From contig NZ_FWXT01000003.1 in NCBI RefSeq assembly GCF_900176535.1, positions 62,001 through 126,000 on the forward strand: a stretch of 64,000 bases of DNA, given 5' to 3'. Both the position numbers and the translations under genes were made by a program. This document shows, one piece after another, positions 51,618-59,963 of this stretch. The notes under the pieces were generated by a model. That model was given only the letters and a program-made list of their open reading frames with translations, did no database searches and had not been told where the DNA came from. Within the stretch, counting starts at the first letter, position 1, and each line of letters starts with the position of its first letter. The stretch is from Pedobacter africanus. Lineage in GTDB: Bacteria; Bacteroidota; Bacteroidia; Sphingobacteriales; Sphingobacteriaceae.

Positions 51618-51647
51618 GTTGTAAGGTTAAATCGGAATTTAGTTTTG
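51618..51647 (+). promoter_or_regulatory. Promoter of the RpoD-like sigma gene
   Basis: GTTG at 51618-51621 and TAGTTTTG at 51640-51647 match the Bacteroidota -33 TTTG / -7 TAnnTTTG pattern with an 18-base gap. Transcription would start near 51654, giving a leader of about 87 bases before ATG 51741. Confidence 0.5.
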
Positions 51648-51740
51648 TTTAATGTGGCTTAAACCGAAAAATTTGCGTAAATGAAGAAATGTATACCGTT
51701 ATAATACAGGCTTTAATGAAATTTGCGCGGGAGACAATAC

Positions 51741-52595
51741 ATGAGACAACTCATCATTAGCCAAACAGTTACCAACAGAACAGCTACGCTGGATAAATAC
51801 CTGTATGAATTATCGAAGTCCGAACTACTAAATGCAGAAGACGAGGTTGCCTTGGCTAAAAGAATACAACAGGGAGATGAAGCAGCATTGGAACGCCTGG
51901 TTAAAGCCAACCTTCGCTTTGTGATCTCAGTAGCCAAAAAATATGCCCCATCAGGCATAGGACTGGAAGATATGATTGAAGAAGGCAATCTGGGCTTGAT
52001 CAAAGCTGCCCGAACTTTTGATCCTACGCGTGGCTTTAAGTTTATTTCGTATGCTGTGTGGTGGATCAGGCAGGCTATTATGCATTATATAGCCGATAAG
52101 AACCGAATCATCAGGCTGCCCGGTAACCAGATTGTTGGCATTGCAGCTTACAAAAAGGCAAATGAGTTGCTGGAGCAACAGCTGGAGCGTGAACCTCTGC
52201 CAGACGAACTGGCCGCGCATATGGAGCAGCCTTTAGATAAGGTAACGGAATATATGAAATTTGCTGCCTATACTTTTTCGTTGGATAAAGTAATGGGCGA
52301 TGAAGACAACAGCACATTGCTGGATGTATTGCAAGATGCAAGTACAGCAGCTGCTGATTCCAGTCTGGTAAATGAATCGCTCCGTACAGAGCTCAGCATC
52401 TTGGTTAGCAGGTTGCCCGGCAGAAGCGGGCAGGTGCTTAAACTGCATTATGGACTGGATGGCACTGCACCATTAAGCATGGAAGATATTGCTGTAGTAA
52501 TGAAGCTAGGCAAAGAAAGGGTAAGGCAGCTGCACGCAAAGGGCATTGACACTTTAAAGTACAAGGCACCCGAAAGTCTACGCGATTATTTGTAG
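51741..52595 (+). CDS. RpoD-like (group 2) RNA polymerase sigma factor
   Basis: A 284-residue factor closely patterned on the Bacteroidota primary sigma: it begins MRQLIISQTVTNRTATLDKY, then Region 1.2 (LYELSKSELLNAEDEVALAK), Region 2 (ANLRFVISVAKKYAPSGIGL; EDMIEEGNLGLIKAARTFDP; FISYAVWWIRQAI), Region 3 and Region 4 (LSMEDIAVVMKLGKERVRQL). It lacks the acidic Region 1.1 and carries substitutions unlike the housekeeping copy, so it is probably an alternative factor. ATG 51741 is chosen over 51723 on this basis. Confidence 0.88.
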   Translation: MRQLIISQTVTNRTATLDKYLYELSKSELLNAEDEVALAKRIQQGDEAALERLVKANLRFVISVAKKYAPSGIGLEDMIEEGNLGLIKAARTFDPTRGFKFISYAVWWIRQAIMHYIADKNRIIRLPGNQIVGIAAYKKANELLEQQLEREPLPDELAAHMEQPLDKVTEYMKFAAYTFSLDKVMGDEDNSTLLDVLQDASTAAADSSLVNESLRTELSILVSRLPGRSGQVLKLHYGLDGTAPLSMEDIAVVMKLGKERVRQLHAKGIDTLKYKAPESLRDYL

Positions 52596-52627
52596 CTGAT
52601 GGTGCAGGCTTAACACAAAGCACTGCT

Positions 52628-53296
52628 TTATTTCCCGGTTTCCATATCCGGGGCATCAACTGGCTTGGACTCGGGAGAGCCTTTTTGTCTCAGGTAAATC
52701 GTCAGGAATACAATAGAAGCTACAGAAAGGAACTCGCTCTGCCAGTTTTGAAAGGTCTCGAACCAGAATTCTGCTTGTCCCAGGTAAGCTATTACGCTTT
52801 CTTTTGGGAGACGTTTGGCAAGTAGTTCGACATTATGGTTTTGCCAGCTGCCATACAGGTGCAAGCTCCAGCTCGCCAGGAACAGGATCCCAAAGCAAAT
52901 GGAAAGTGAATTGCTGTACACCTTTAGTATCCATCCGCCTTTTCGTACGGGCCAGGGTGCATTTTTGGATGGCTTTGGTTCCCTGTCTACCTCTTCAGGC
53001 TCATCCAGACTTTTAGACTCTGCCGAGCCAATCTGGCGCAGAGACACTGTTAGTAATACATATAAGGCCATTTGCAGGAATTCGCTTTCGAAGTTTTCGA
53101 AGGTGGCAGAAATGAAATGCCCGCTTTGCAGGTAAGTTATTAGGCCGATTTCCGTTACGTGGTCTTCCTGGAGATCCTGATTGTGTTTTTTCCAGCCGGT
53201 TAGTGCCTGGGCGGCCAGGGTTACGATAAAAAGAGTCAGGAATACGATGGTTAGCCCGTTTCTGTAAAAATAGCTGTGTTTTTTTGATGTATTCAT
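52628..53296 (-). CDS. DUF6766-like membrane protein with internal duplication
   Basis: A 222-residue protein with about four membrane segments. The halves repeat one plan: hydrophobic helix (GLTIVFLTLFIVTLAAQALT / SLSICFGILFLASWSLHLYG), then a loop ending in FENFESEFLQMALYVLLTVS / FQNWQSEFLSVASIVFLTIY and LRQ-GS-ESK. This matches the DUF6766 pattern, found widely in stress-gene neighbourhoods. Function unknown. Confidence 0.8.
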   Translation of the reverse strand: MNTSKKHSYFYRNGLTIVFLTLFIVTLAAQALTGWKKHNQDLQEDHVTEIGLITYLQSGHFISATFENFESEFLQMALYVLLTVSLRQIGSAESKSLDEPEEVDREPKPSKNAPWPVRKGGWILKVYSNSLSICFGILFLASWSLHLYGSWQNHNVELLAKRLPKESVIAYLGQAEFWFETFQNWQSEFLSVASIVFLTIYLRQKGSPESKPVDAPDMETGK

Positions 53297-53335
53297 AAAA
53301 AGCTTAAGCTGGCTGCTGGTTAATAACCAACAGTA

Positions 53336-53965
53336 TTAAACTTTGTTTAAACTTTTTACATGAAACTTATTAGGCGGAATCGTATCTTCTGCTTTAGGTG
53401 GTCTGTCTGGTATTAGCTTACCGTTTTTAAGGTTTTTGGAGAGAAACTTTGCCATCTCCAGGTTTCTGCGCAAGCTACGCAAATGCTTTTTTGCTATGCT
53501 TACAAGAGCCGTATCGCTGGAGAGAATTACTTTTTCATAGCGGTTTATGATTTGCTGATGGTTATTGATAGAAGTAAGCAGATATATACTGTTAATGTCT
53601 GAATTTGTTTTTTTTGCGAACATCATTTCCCGGATCTTCAGGGGCACAGATGCTGAATCGGCAAGTGTAACTTTCGCCGGCCCGGCAAAAGCCTGCAGAT
53701 CCTTATGGGCAAGTATGCACATATCAATGGTTTTAACTGCATATTCCCTGATCCTGGATTGCTGAGTCTTTGTTTTTATTTGTTTGGACAGATTGAGCTC
53801 CCAGGCATAGTCCATTGAAACTTTTTGCAGAAAATGGCCAATATTCAGTGTATCCTGAACAGAGATCCGCTTATTTGCAACATGGAAATTTGCTGTTGCG
53901 AAAGAGGAGGCGATTAATACGCATACTGAACAAATAAGCAGAATACGAAATTTTAAATTTTTCAT
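53336..53965 (-). CDS. Exported helical protein, DUF4142-like
   Basis: A 209-residue protein with a signal peptide (LLICSVCVLIASSFATA). The mature part is helical and resembles ferritin-like DUF4142: LNIGHFLQKVSMDYAWELNL, SRIREYAVKTIDMCILAHKD, SINNHQQIINRYEKVILSSD. The match is distant; the usual two-domain histidine pattern is only partly seen. It may be periplasmic. Confidence 0.5.
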   Translation of the reverse strand: MKNLKFRILLICSVCVLIASSFATANFHVANKRISVQDTLNIGHFLQKVSMDYAWELNLSKQIKTKTQQSRIREYAVKTIDMCILAHKDLQAFAGPAKVTLADSASVPLKIREMMFAKKTNSDINSIYLLTSINNHQQIINRYEKVILSSDTALVSIAKKHLRSLRRNLEMAKFLSKNLKNGKLIPDRPPKAEDTIPPNKFHVKSLNKV

Positions 53966-54165
53966 GTTTAAGTTTGTTATACCAAATGCAATGATGTAAA
54001 CAATTCAAATGCTTTTCTGGTTTGGAAATAGAGGTTAAAGAACTGTTTTTATTAGCCTCCAGGTAGATTCGGCCTAATAGTGCGTGTGAAATTATAAAGG
54101 TATTTTTATATACCAGTTTTAGGCCTGGACAGGCACACATTTTGCAGCCATTAAATAAACGAATT

Positions 54166-54948
54166 ATGAAAAAAACACTTGCGTTAATCAACGGCATGGC
54201 CTTAATTATTACCATTGCAGTTAATTATTTATCAAATACCGGACTGTTAAATGGCAATACCATGAAAATGGTGTCAGACAAATATTTCAATTACTTCACT
54301 CCGGCCGGTTTTGCTTTTTCTATCTGGGGGTTTATCTATGTTGGCTTGATTGCCTTTGTGGTTTATACAGGGCGTTATGCTTTTAAAAAAAACAATGACG
54401 ATCCGGTACTTACGAAAATTGGATGGTGGTTTGTGCTTTCCTGTTGTGCAAATTCACTATGGGTTGTTTCCTGGTTATATGAATATACCGCCTTATCTGT
54501 TTTAATAATGGTTGTCATCCTTATTTCCTTAGGAAAGATTGTTGTGAATACCAGAATGGAGTTGGATAGACATCCTTTTAAAAGGTATTTTTTTGTCTTT
54601 TTGCCATTTGCTATATATTTTGGATGGATTTCTGTGGCGCTTATCGCTAATATAGCTGCTTTCCTTACAAAAATTGGTTGGAGTGGATGGGGAATCTCTG
54701 CTGCAGGCTGGACAATGATTATGATTTGCATAGCAGGCCTGGTAAATATAGTTATGGTCAGGACGAGAAATATGCGTGAATACGCAGCTGTAGGTATCTG
54801 GGCCTTACTGGCCATTTCTGTTTCAAATGTCAATAATAACGGGCCCAAATCAATTATTTACACTTGTTATGTGGTAGCTGCAATCCTGCTTGTTTTTATT
54901 ATTCTAAGTGCTTTTAAAAATCGTTATCGGTCTATTGAAGAAATGTAG
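54166..54948 (+). CDS. TspO/MBR-related tryptophan-rich membrane protein
   Basis: A 260-residue membrane protein with about seven to eight hydrophobic segments. Landmarks: FTPAGFAFSIWGFIYVGLIA (the PxxxFxxxWxxIY-type motif of this group), SCCANSLWVVSWLYEYTALS, and YFGWISVALIANIAAFL. It is longer than classical TspO (about 160 residues), like the Bacteroidota and plant-type relatives. It may bind tetrapyrroles; this is inferred from the family. ATG 54166 is chosen over TTG 54142. Confidence 0.78.
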   Translation: MKKTLALINGMALIITIAVNYLSNTGLLNGNTMKMVSDKYFNYFTPAGFAFSIWGFIYVGLIAFVVYTGRYAFKKNNDDPVLTKIGWWFVLSCCANSLWVVSWLYEYTALSVLIMVVILISLGKIVVNTRMELDRHPFKRYFFVFLPFAIYFGWISVALIANIAAFLTKIGWSGWGISAAGWTMIMICIAGLVNIVMVRTRNMREYAAVGIWALLAISVSNVNNNGPKSIIYTCYVVAAILLVFIILSAFKNRYRSIEEM

Positions 54949-55041
54949 AAAAGGATTATGATTACGTTCCATCTGAGCCTGTAAATATTTAAAATGAAAC
55001 TTAATGTTACCTAATCTGTTGTGGTGGGGTAAATACCTTGA

Positions 55042-55239
55042 ACTGATATAAGTGATTATGCAGTACACCTGTACCAATATTACTGCCCTTATGAATATCT
55101 TCAAATCAAACGGTTACAGGACTACAAAAACAGAGCTGTTGATGATGCAAAGGCAGTAAACGCGTTGGATGTACAGATGAATAGCATATGGTATAAGAAT
55201 CGGGACAAGTTCATTTTTGAACTCATCCCGACTTGTTAA
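55042..55239 (+). pseudogene. Possible gene remnant: 65-codon frame without a normal start
   Basis: The plus frame is open from the TGA at 55039 to TAA at 55237. It reads in part DYAVHLYQYYCPYEYLQIKR, LQDYKNRAVDDAKAVNALDV and NSIWYKNRDKFIFELIPTC, which is protein-like, but no ATG, GTG or TTG lies near its beginning. It may be the 3' end of a decayed gene. The surrounding bases hold an imperfect hairpin (CGGGA ... TCCCG at 55200-55230) that could terminate transcription. Confidence 0.3.
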
Positions 55240-55288
55240 CCTTCATATAAGCTATTACAATTGATTTTGTAAAAGGTTTGAAATTTAT

Positions 55289-55855
55289 TTATTCAGCTGC
55301 CGCCTGCTCATTGATTGAGCTGACCGCAATCTCGGTAAGGGCAACATCGGTTGCTTTTTCATTATCAAGAGTAAATTGCAAAAGTTCAGCAACATCGGTA
55401 TGCCCCATGTTTTGGGCAAAGACTATCAATGTGCCGTAGGTAGCGATTTCATAATGCTCTACTTTCTGGGCAGCAAGGATTAGCCCCGCATCACGGATCA
55501 TGGTATCAGCTTCGGTATCTTCAATAACACCTTCGGCTTCTTTAACCAATCCTTCCATGGCATCACATTTTTTGCCTTGGGCTTTCTCATCCAGCAGTTG
55601 AAAAACCTGCTCCAGGGTTGCAATGTGGTTATTCGTTTCTTCGGTATGTTTTTCAAATGCGGCTGCCAGTTCAGTACTTGTGGCAGCTTTTTTCATTTTT
55701 GGGAGGGCTTTTGATAGGTGTTTTTCTGCCCAGTAGATGTCTTTTAGTTCATCTACAAAGAAATCATGAAATTCTGAATTTTCCATTTTCCCGGTTTTGG
55801 ACTTTTTGTTTGATTTTGCGGCGGTCTTTGCGCCTGTTTTTGTTGTGGTAGCCAT
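55289..55855 (-). CDS. Ferritin-like DUF892 protein (YciE/YciF family)
   Basis: A 188-residue protein. A Lys/Ala-rich basic N-terminus (about 25 residues) precedes the DUF892 domain: FHDFFVDELKDIYWAEKHLS, KHTEETNNHIATLEQVFQLL, AQKVEHYEIATYGTLIVFAQ. The helices carry the Glu/His residues of a ferritin-like metal centre. YciE/YciF proteins are induced by stress in other bacteria. Monocistronic on the minus strand. Confidence 0.93.
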   Translation of the reverse strand: MATTTKTGAKTAAKSNKKSKTGKMENSEFHDFFVDELKDIYWAEKHLSKALPKMKKAATSTELAAAFEKHTEETNNHIATLEQVFQLLDEKAQGKKCDAMEGLVKEAEGVIEDTEADTMIRDAGLILAAQKVEHYEIATYGTLIVFAQNMGHTDVAELLQFTLDNEKATDVALTEIAVSSINEQAAAE

Positions 55856-56083
55856 GATTTTTTTTTAAGAATGTTCCTGAATTAATATTTGTTATTACTA
55901 TTAATTTAACACCTCCTTTTGCAGCTAAGTTTTTGCAATTGGAAATACCAGTATTTAATCTTTCGGGCCAGTATTAAATGCGTATTAATCCTTATGAAAC
56001 AGGTGTTTATACCAAGCCATGGTTTTTGGATCTTATTATAGCTACCTAAACCATAAAGGTGGGTCTGGTTCAGGGGATACCCA

Positions 56084-56112
56084 TAAAAAAAGCAACGACA
56101 TCCATCGTTGCT
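56084..56112 (-). terminator. Terminator of the PorT-like gene
   Basis: On the minus strand AGCAACGA - TGGATG - TCGTTGCT forms an 8-bp stem (56091-56112 on plus), followed by a run of seven T (56084-56090). It points leftward and ends the gene at 56243-56887. Confidence 0.8.
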
Positions 56113-56242
56113 CCTTTATCAACTAAACCTAAACTTTATAAATACTAACCAAATATTTATGCAGCAAAGCTAAAACAGGCTCATTAAATCCACGTTAAAT
56201 ATTTATGATGTGTTAGACGCAAATGGAAACATTTCCCCTGTT

Positions 56243-56887
56243 TTAAAACGTGTAACCCAGCGTTAGCGCAAATCCTCTGTTTTTGGCTTTATCCTGGTTT
56301 TGATCTTCTTTGGCAGCAGATTGAAAGTCCATCATGTATCGTCCGTTGATATTGATGTTGGGAGTGATACTATAACCTACACCAATAACGCCACCAGCTA
56401 CAGATTTCCTTAAATTATCGGTGTCTGTTGTAGAGGTAACTTCGTTGCCATTGGCTTTTACCACTGTTTTTTGCGACAACAGGAAAGAGGCCTGAGGACC
56501 GGCAAATAGGGTAAACTCTGGTGATGGCCTATAGCCTATAAGTACCGGTATGTCAAGATAGTTCAGCGTTGAATTGATTTCACCGGTTGTTTCACCAACA
56601 GTCTCTTTTAATTTAAAGCCTTTTTGGGTAAATGTTGCTTCGGGTAAGAATGCGAATCCGCCACCCATTGGCAAATCCGCGTAAATGCCGGCCTGGAAAC
56701 CTGCCTTATGATCGGTACTGTATTCCTGCCCTAGAAATGAATATTTGCCAATGTTGGTTAAAGTAGCGCCGGCTTTAATACCAAATCTCATCTGATCGTT
56801 TGCAGTTGCCTGTGTAGTTTGCGCAGTTGCCTTAAAGCTCAAACTGCCCGCAGTTAAGCCCAATACTATAATGAATAATCTTTTCAT
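56243..56887 (-). CDS. PorT-family outer-membrane beta-barrel protein
   Basis: A 214-residue protein with a signal peptide ending in KATAQ. The mature barrel starts RFGIKAGATLTNIGKYSFLG, typical of Bacteroidota outer-membrane beta-barrel domain 2, and continues FQAGIYADLPMGGGFAFLPE, FTLFAGPQASFLLSQKTVVK, ending FALTLGYTF with the C-terminal Phe signal. Probably about eight strands. Substrate or partner unknown. Confidence 0.88.
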   Translation of the reverse strand: MKRLFIIVLGLTAGSLSFKATAQTTQATANDQMRFGIKAGATLTNIGKYSFLGQEYSTDHKAGFQAGIYADLPMGGGFAFLPEATFTQKGFKLKETVGETTGEINSTLNYLDIPVLIGYRPSPEFTLFAGPQASFLLSQKTVVKANGNEVTSTTDTDNLRKSVAGGVIGVGYSITPNININGRYMMDFQSAAKEDQNQDKAKNRGFALTLGYTF

Positions 56888-57234
56888 AATTCTGTTTTTT
56901 AATTAGGTAAAATCACAGAGGTATTGTAATAACCATGCCAGTATTGACAGTTTGCAGGGCTTACCGTGTGGTGTTTTTTGTTATAAGTGCTTGTTTTTTA
57001 GTGTTTTTGCTGTGATTTTTGGTCTGGATCATTTAGCAGCAAGCCGTAGTGTTTTATGTGTATTCAATCTGGTACACCCCTAAATTGTTAAGTCATGATG
57101 AAAAGTGCCCGGTTTGGTTTACTGCTGATCTGACCCCAGGGTGTTTTCTGCTTTTGAAGGTGGGTTCATACAAGGAATGTAAAAACATTTTAGAAAGATA
57201 TGTTGTTTTAAATGTGCTTGTAAAACCAATGTTT
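56888..57234. other. Long leader region before the acidic protein
   Basis: This 347-base stretch holds an open frame on the plus strand from 57049, but residues before the ATG at 57235 are not protein-like for an acidic soluble protein and are probably untranslated. No terminator or clear promoter element was identified. Confidence 0.4.
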
Positions 57235-57504
57235 ATGAAAACTTTAGAAAATTATCAGCAGCACGCAATGGGCCATAAAGAACAAACAGTAATCATGGAT
57301 TCGGCATTAACGGCTGAAACAGACGAATTAAATCTGGATTTATTAGCTGTCGGCTTTGCTGGTCCGGAAGACGAGGATGAGGACGATGATGATGATTTCC
57401 CTTCCAGGGAAGATATTGAATATGAAGACGATGACCAGGATTTGGATAAGGAGGTTGAGGATCCTGACTTTAATAATGACGACGAAGAGGAAGAGTTCTA
57501 TTAA
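57235..57504 (+). CDS. Small, strongly acidic protein (Asp/Glu-rich tail)
   Basis: An 89-residue protein. The first 45 residues are mixed (MKTLENYQQHAMGHKEQTVI; LNLDLLAVGFAGPEDEDED), and the last 40 are nearly all Asp/Glu, including a DDDDDF run and ending DDEEEEFY. ATG 57235 is chosen because the frame upstream is unlike the rest. Acidic tails of this kind can bind cations or basic proteins; no family recognised. Confidence 0.55.
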   Translation: MKTLENYQQHAMGHKEQTVIMDSALTAETDELNLDLLAVGFAGPEDEDEDDDDDFPSREDIEYEDDDQDLDKEVEDPDFNNDDEEEEFY

Positions 57505-57549
57505 AGCGGCATAGGTTTTGGGTAAGCATAATTGCATACCTGCATTTAT

Positions 57550-57981
57550 ATGGAACCAAACTTAAACCTTCGCCTGAATTTATTGGACAATTACAGTCTG
57601 AGTACAAAATTTCCCCTGAGTATATGGAGCCGTTTACTATGGCTTGTTGCCGGGGATGAACTTATTTTCATTCACTCGGGGTCAGAATTTGAGACACAAC
57701 AGTTTAGCGGCGCCGGCTGGGCTTTGGAATTTAACCAGCTTTTTGTGGTAGGTTTTGTGGAACGTTATCCCGATGTGTACAACAATGTGCTGATGACCAA
57801 AAGGATAAGCAATGTGAGCATGTCTTTAAGCGCCAAATTAAGGACAGAAATGAATGACCTGGCCATTTTGCTAAGGCATGCTCAGGAAAAGGAACAATCG
57901 GAACTCTATTTGCAAGCTTACGCCGACCTGATTTTACTGAATGCCAATCAGGCCTATGCAAAACAGAACGGAAGCGCTTAA
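57550..57981 (+). CDS. Conserved-looking cytoplasmic protein of unknown function
   Basis: A 143-residue soluble protein. Pattern: strand-rich start (LNLRLNLLDNYSLSTKFPLS; LLWLVAGDELIFIHSGSEF), then helices (SMSLSAKLRTEMNDLAILLR; ELYLQAYADLILLNANQAYA). No motif recognised. ATG 57550 is preferred to TTG 57532. It is 45 bases after the acidic protein gene, possibly the same transcript. Confidence 0.6.
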   Translation: MEPNLNLRLNLLDNYSLSTKFPLSIWSRLLWLVAGDELIFIHSGSEFETQQFSGAGWALEFNQLFVVGFVERYPDVYNNVLMTKRISNVSMSLSAKLRTEMNDLAILLRHAQEKEQSELYLQAYADLILLNANQAYAKQNGSA

Positions 57982-58056
57982 CATTTTTGCGATAGACTTG
58001 ATGTAAAACTTTTTAATCCTTTACCTGTTTCTTTTTTTAAATTAAAGAAGACAGCT

Positions 58057-58959
58057 ATGGAAAAACAGAAAAAGCAAAAACCGCCTCAAAAGCCTGATAC
58101 TAAATATCCCGTTCCGCCTTTTCCTAAACAAAAGCAAACACCGCCAGGAAAAGAACAAAAAATGAAGCCTTTGGCCGATCATGGGGAAGAAAGCTATAAA
58201 GGTTCCGGAAAACTTACAGGTAAAAAGGCCATCATTACTGGTGGAGATTCTGGCATTGGGAAGGCTATTGCCATTGCTTTTGCGCGTGAAGGTGCAGACG
58301 TACTAATTAGCTACCTGAGCGATGATGAAACAAAAGATGCACAGGACTCCGCCAGGTATGTAGAAGAAGCTGGTCAAAAGGCAGTTTTGGTAAAAGGCGA
58401 TATCAGAAAAGAAGGCCATTGCAAGAAAATCATAGAAAAAGCCGTAAAGGAATTTGGACAAATAGATATTTTGGTAAACAACGCCGCCTTTCAGATGGCC
58501 CGGAAAGATTTAGCCGACATCCCAGGTGAGGAATGGGTAAAAACGTTTGAAACCAATATCCATTCCATGTTCTATTTGAGCAAAGCGGCTGAACCTTATA
58601 TGAAAAAAGGAAGCAATATTATTAATACCACCTCGGTAAATGCTTATAACCCAAGTGCTGTGCTGCTGCCCTATGCAGCCACGAAAGGTGCCATTCAAAA
58701 TTTTACGGCCAATTTAAGCCAGATTTTATTAACTGCAGGCAAAGGCATAAGGGTTAACGCGGTTGCACCCGGTCCGATCTGGACGCCACTTATCCCCTCA
58801 ACCATGCCCGATCCGGAAAAATTCGGCATGGATACACCAATGGGCAGGCCCGGGCAGCCTGTAGAAGTGGCTCCTGCCTATGTTTTCCTGGCATCTGATG
58901 ACGCTAGCTATATTTCAGGGGCTACCATTCCAGTTGCTGGCGGAAGGATTACGATTTAA
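58057..58959 (+). CDS. Short-chain dehydrogenase/reductase (YghA/YhdF-like)
   Basis: A 300-residue SDR. A Lys/Pro-rich leader (about 45 residues) precedes the Rossmann fold: KKAIITGGDSGIGKAIAIAF (cofactor loop), NNAAFQM, catalytic Ser in INTTSVNAY and Tyr/Lys in LPYAATKGAIQNF, then VNAVAPGPIWTPLIP. The leader and length match the glucose-1-dehydrogenase-like or YghA group that is common in stress islands. The substrate is unknown. Confidence 0.92.
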   Translation: MEKQKKQKPPQKPDTKYPVPPFPKQKQTPPGKEQKMKPLADHGEESYKGSGKLTGKKAIITGGDSGIGKAIAIAFAREGADVLISYLSDDETKDAQDSARYVEEAGQKAVLVKGDIRKEGHCKKIIEKAVKEFGQIDILVNNAAFQMARKDLADIPGEEWVKTFETNIHSMFYLSKAAEPYMKKGSNIINTTSVNAYNPSAVLLPYAATKGAIQNFTANLSQILLTAGKGIRVNAVAPGPIWTPLIPSTMPDPEKFGMDTPMGRPGQPVEVAPAYVFLASDDASYISGATIPVAGGRITI

Positions 58960-58971
58960 ATACCCAAATGC

Positions 58972-59172
58972 ATGCCTTCTTCAGTTATCAGGTATTTCGA
59001 CTATAACAAGGAATCGCATACCCTCAAAATCATTTTTGTGACGGGTATAGAATATCATTATAAAAATGTGCCTGAAAGGGTTTTTCAAATGCTGAGGGCT
59101 GCTGGTTCGAAAGGGCGTTATTTCAACCACTATATCAAAGATAAGTTCAAGTTTAAAAAAGTAGGGGTTTAA
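58972..59172 (+). CDS. KTSC-domain protein
   Basis: A 66-residue protein: SSVIRYFDYNKESHTLKIIF, YHYKNVPERVFQMLRAAGSK, then GRYFNHYIKDKF. This is the KTSC pattern (YDxxxxTLxVxF, YxYxxVPxxVxxxLxxAxSxGxYFNxxIKxxF). KTSC domains are linked with nucleic-acid or ribosome-associated proteins by context only. It follows the SDR gene by 12 bases. Confidence 0.88.
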   Translation: MPSSVIRYFDYNKESHTLKIIFVTGIEYHYKNVPERVFQMLRAAGSKGRYFNHYIKDKFKFKKVGV

Positions 59173-59284
59173 GGTCAGGCCGTAAAAACGCCACCTGCAA
59201 AAAGAAATGGCTTAATTCAAACCAATTCAGGAGGAACTTTGTTTTGAAAGCCAAATAACTAATACGTATTCTAATTTTACTACT

Positions 59285-59461
59285 ATGGCAAAGTATTCAG
59301 AAAAAGCCTCAGAGAAGGTGGAAAAAACAATGCATGAAATGAAAGAGGGAAAACTTAAATCCGGGAGCGGTAAAAAAGTGACTTCTAAAAAGCAGGCCAT
59401 TGCAATAGGCTTGTCAGAGGCAAGAAAAGAAGGGGCCAAGGTTCCAAAAAAGAAATCTTAA
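59285..59461 (+). CDS. Small basic DUF6496-type protein
   Basis: A 58-residue Lys-rich protein: MAKYSEKASEKVEKTMHEMK, EGKLKSGSGKKVTSKKQAIA, IGLSEARKEGAKVPKKKS. The GxLKSGSGKKVTSxKQAIAIGLSEAR block is the DUF6496 signature found in many stress-gene neighbourhoods. The Lys-rich composition suggests nucleic-acid binding (inference). Confidence 0.85.
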   Translation: MAKYSEKASEKVEKTMHEMKEGKLKSGSGKKVTSKKQAIAIGLSEARKEGAKVPKKKS

Positions 59462-59489
59462 AATCGATTGGGGCTCCCCTCACCGCCAT

Positions 59490-59963
59490 TTAAATTTTCG
59501 CTGCTTCTTCTATATCTTTGATGATAATTTTGCCCATTTTCATCATTGCATCCATTACACGTTTGGCTTTATCCGGATCACTACTTTGCAACAGATTGCT
59601 AAGAATTGTGGGAGAAACCTGCCAGGATAAGCCAAATTTGTCTTTTAACCATCCGCATTGTGATTCTTTACCGCCATTGGCCGTAAGGTTGGTCCAATAA
59701 TAATCAATCTCTTCCTGTGTATTGGCTTCGATAGAAAAAGACACAGACTCGTTAAATTTGAACGTTGGGCCACCGTTTAACAATATGAATTCCTGATCTT
59801 CTATTTTTATATCTGCTGCCAATATCTCGCCACCAAAATGAGGTGCATCTTTTGGGTAATAACTGGTGCTGAGCACTTCTGATTTTTTAAATACCGAGGT
59901 GTAAAAATCGATTGCTTCTTTAACATTATGGTCTAACCATAAACAGGGTCTTATCTTTTTCAT
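59490..59963 (-). CDS. VOC-family protein (PhnB / 3-demethylubiquinone-like glyoxalase fold)
   Basis: A 157-residue protein: IRPCLWLDHNVKEAIDFYTS, VFKKSEVLSTSYY, GGEILAADIKIEDQEFILLN, GGPTFKFNESVSFSIEANTQ, EEIDYYWTNLTANGGKESQC, GWLKDKFGLSWQVSPTIL. This is the typical PhnB-like pattern of the vicinal-oxygen-chelate fold. Whether it is enzymatic is unknown. Its ATG overlaps the stop of the regulator remnant by four bases. Confidence 0.92.
   Translation of the reverse strand: MKKIRPCLWLDHNVKEAIDFYTSVFKKSEVLSTSYYPKDAPHFGGEILAADIKIEDQEFILLNGGPTFKFNESVSFSIEANTQEEIDYYWTNLTANGGKESQCGWLKDKFGLSWQVSPTILSNLLQSSDPDKAKRVMDAMMKMGKIIIKDIEEAAKI

Noticed and set aside
54375..54848. Antisense open frame (157 codons) over the TspO-like gene
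   Set aside because: The sense gene has clear membrane segments and family motifs; the reverse frame is a by-product.
54904..55104. Minus-strand frame of 66 codons after the TspO-like gene
   Set aside because: Overlaps the TspO-like coding end and shows no signal, motif or start context; the plus-strand frame at 55042 looks more protein-like.
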